The notes beneath the pieces are model-generated. The model was not told where the DNA came from. It ran no database searches and saw nothing but the letters and a program-made list of their open reading frames with translations. Source: Opitutaceae bacterium (GTDB lineage: Bacteria; Verrucomicrobiota; Verrucomicrobiia; Opitutales; Opitutaceae). Taken from it: a stretch of DNA of 50,803 nt. The position numbers were made by a program, and so were the translations under genes. Below, piece after piece: positions 50,093-50,803 of this stretch (positions within the stretch are counted from its first letter, which is position 1; every line of letters starts with the position of its first letter). The stretch is taken from positions 1 to 50,803 of the forward strand of contig JAIXQE010000037.1 of the NCBI GenBank assembly GCA_027485815.1, given 5' to 3'.

Positions 50093-50803
50093 GTGCGCTC
50101 CCTCCGCCTCCTCCCGCTCCTCGCCGCGCTGGCCCTGCCGGCCGCGGCCAACCCCGCCATTCAGCCGGCTCCGCGCGATGCCGCGTGGATCAAGCGCCAC
50201 GAGGGCTTCGTCGCCGAGGCCGCCCGCGGCGCGGTCGACGTGCTGTTCCTCGGTGACTCCATCACCGACGGCTGGCGCCGCCCGGGCCCCAACGGCGGCA
50301 AGGCGGTCTGGGACCGCGAGATCGCGCCGCTCCGCGCGGCAAACTTCGGCATCGGTGGCGACCGCACGCAGCACGTGCTCTGGCGCATCGAACACGGCAC
50401 GCTCGAGGGGATCCGGCCGCGCGTCGTCGTGCTCATGATCGGGACCAACAACACGGGCTTCGAACGCGACGGCACCACGGCGCGCAACACGCCCGCCGAG
50501 ACCGTCACGGGGGTGCAGGCGATCGTCGGGCAACTCCGCCGGCGCCTGCCGGAGGCCCGCGTGCTGCTGCTGGCGGTATTCCCCCGCGGCGAGCGCCCGG
50601 ACCACCCGCAGCGCCTCCAGGTCAACGAGATCAACCGCGGCCTCGCCCCGTTGGCCGACGGCCGCCACGTGACCTTCCTCGACCTCAACGCCACTTTCCT
50701 CGCTGCCGACGGCACCCTGCCGGCCGCGGTGATGCCCGATTTCCTCCATCCGCGCGAGGAGGGCTACACCCGCTGGGCGGCCGCCCTGAAGGAGCCCCTC
50801 GCC
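50093..50803 (+). CDS. SGNH/GDSL hydrolase, 3' end beyond window
   Basis: Starts at GTG 50093, four bases after the binding-protein stop, and is open to the window edge (237 codons, no stop). Signal peptide MRSLRLLPLLAALALPAAA. SGNH blocks: GDSITDGW with nucleophile S56 (block I), GIGGDRTQHVLWRIEHG with the oxyanion Gly (block II), MIGTNNTG with Asn (block III), and DFLHP with D216/H219 (block V). It resembles platelet-activating-factor acetylhydrolase-like and carbohydrate esterases, which remove acetyl or acyl groups. Its exported location next to a sugar importer suggests it deacylates a glycan before uptake (inference). Nearly the full family length is present. Confidence 0.87.
   Translation, partial: MRSLRLLPLLAALALPAAANPAIQPAPRDAAWIKRHEGFVAEAARGAVDVLFLGDSITDGWRRPGPNGGKAVWDREIAPLRAANFGIGGDRTQHVLWRIEHGTLEGIRPRVVVLMIGTNNTGFERDGTTARNTPAETVTGVQAIVGQLRRRLPEARVLLLAVFPRGERPDHPQRLQVNEINRGLAPLADGRHVTFLDLNATFLAADGTLPAAVMPDFLHPREEGYTRWAAALKEPLA

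Overview
The window is very GC-rich (about 70% or more by eye) and densely coded. It looks like a chromosome segment of a Verrucomicrobiota bacterium, probably an Opitutales/Opitutaceae relative. That placement is an inference, from the GC content, the C-terminal beta repeats on the secreted matrixin-like protease (a type I associate with this group), and the style of the membrane glycosyltransferases. No similarity search was possible. I see no rRNA, tRNA, CRISPR array, transposase or phage gene.

Layout. Bases 1-65 hold the 5' end of a leftward gene. Bases 66-1164 are non-coding and repeat-bearing. A secreted sialidase-like protein follows (1165-2325). A heptose-precursor group then encodes a SIS sugar-phosphate isomerase, a GmhB-like HAD phosphatase and a transaldolase (2420-4400). 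It leads into a long rightward run (4384-24238) with a giant triple glycosyltransferase, two methyltransferases, a polyprenyl-phosphate-type GT2, a YfhO protein, several GT-C-like membrane proteins (one an A-B fusion) and a CDP-paratose 2-epimerase-like enzyme. Bases 24291-28203 hold a matrixin protease with an upstream partner, a methyltransferase and a GspC/PilP-like periplasmic protein. After a leftward methyltransferase come a second paratose-epimerase-like gene, a GT2, the complete dTDP-L-rhamnose set rfbC-rfbD-rfbB-rfbA and another GT2 (28980-35544). A leftward four-gene operon (methyltransferase, GT-C-like membrane protein, NAD epimerase, membrane GT2) fills 35532-40521. Then come a GT4 glycosyltransferase, a two-component system (42408-44662), a leftward methyltransferase, and an ABC importer in lsrACDB-like order followed by a truncated SGNH hydrolase (45664 to the right edge).

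How it fits together. Most of the window reads as a surface-glycan or protein-glycosylation island. Nucleotide sugars (dTDP-rhamnose, epimerised NDP-sugars, possibly a heptose) would feed cytoplasmic GT2/GT4 enzymes. Up to three dolichyl-phosphate-mannose-synthase-like GT2s (15483, 30056, 35532) could charge a lipid carrier, and the GT-C modules could use those lipid-linked sugars outside the membrane. Six methyltransferases may cap or decorate the glycan. I did not recognise a Wzx flippase, Wzy polymerase or O-antigen ligase. The locus may therefore decorate a glycan or protein made elsewhere.

Genes are tightly packed, with many ATGA, GTGA or TGATG stop/start overlaps. Almost all starts lack a purine-rich Shine-Dalgarno sequence and follow C/T-rich stretches instead; the left-edge gene and rfbC are the clear exceptions.
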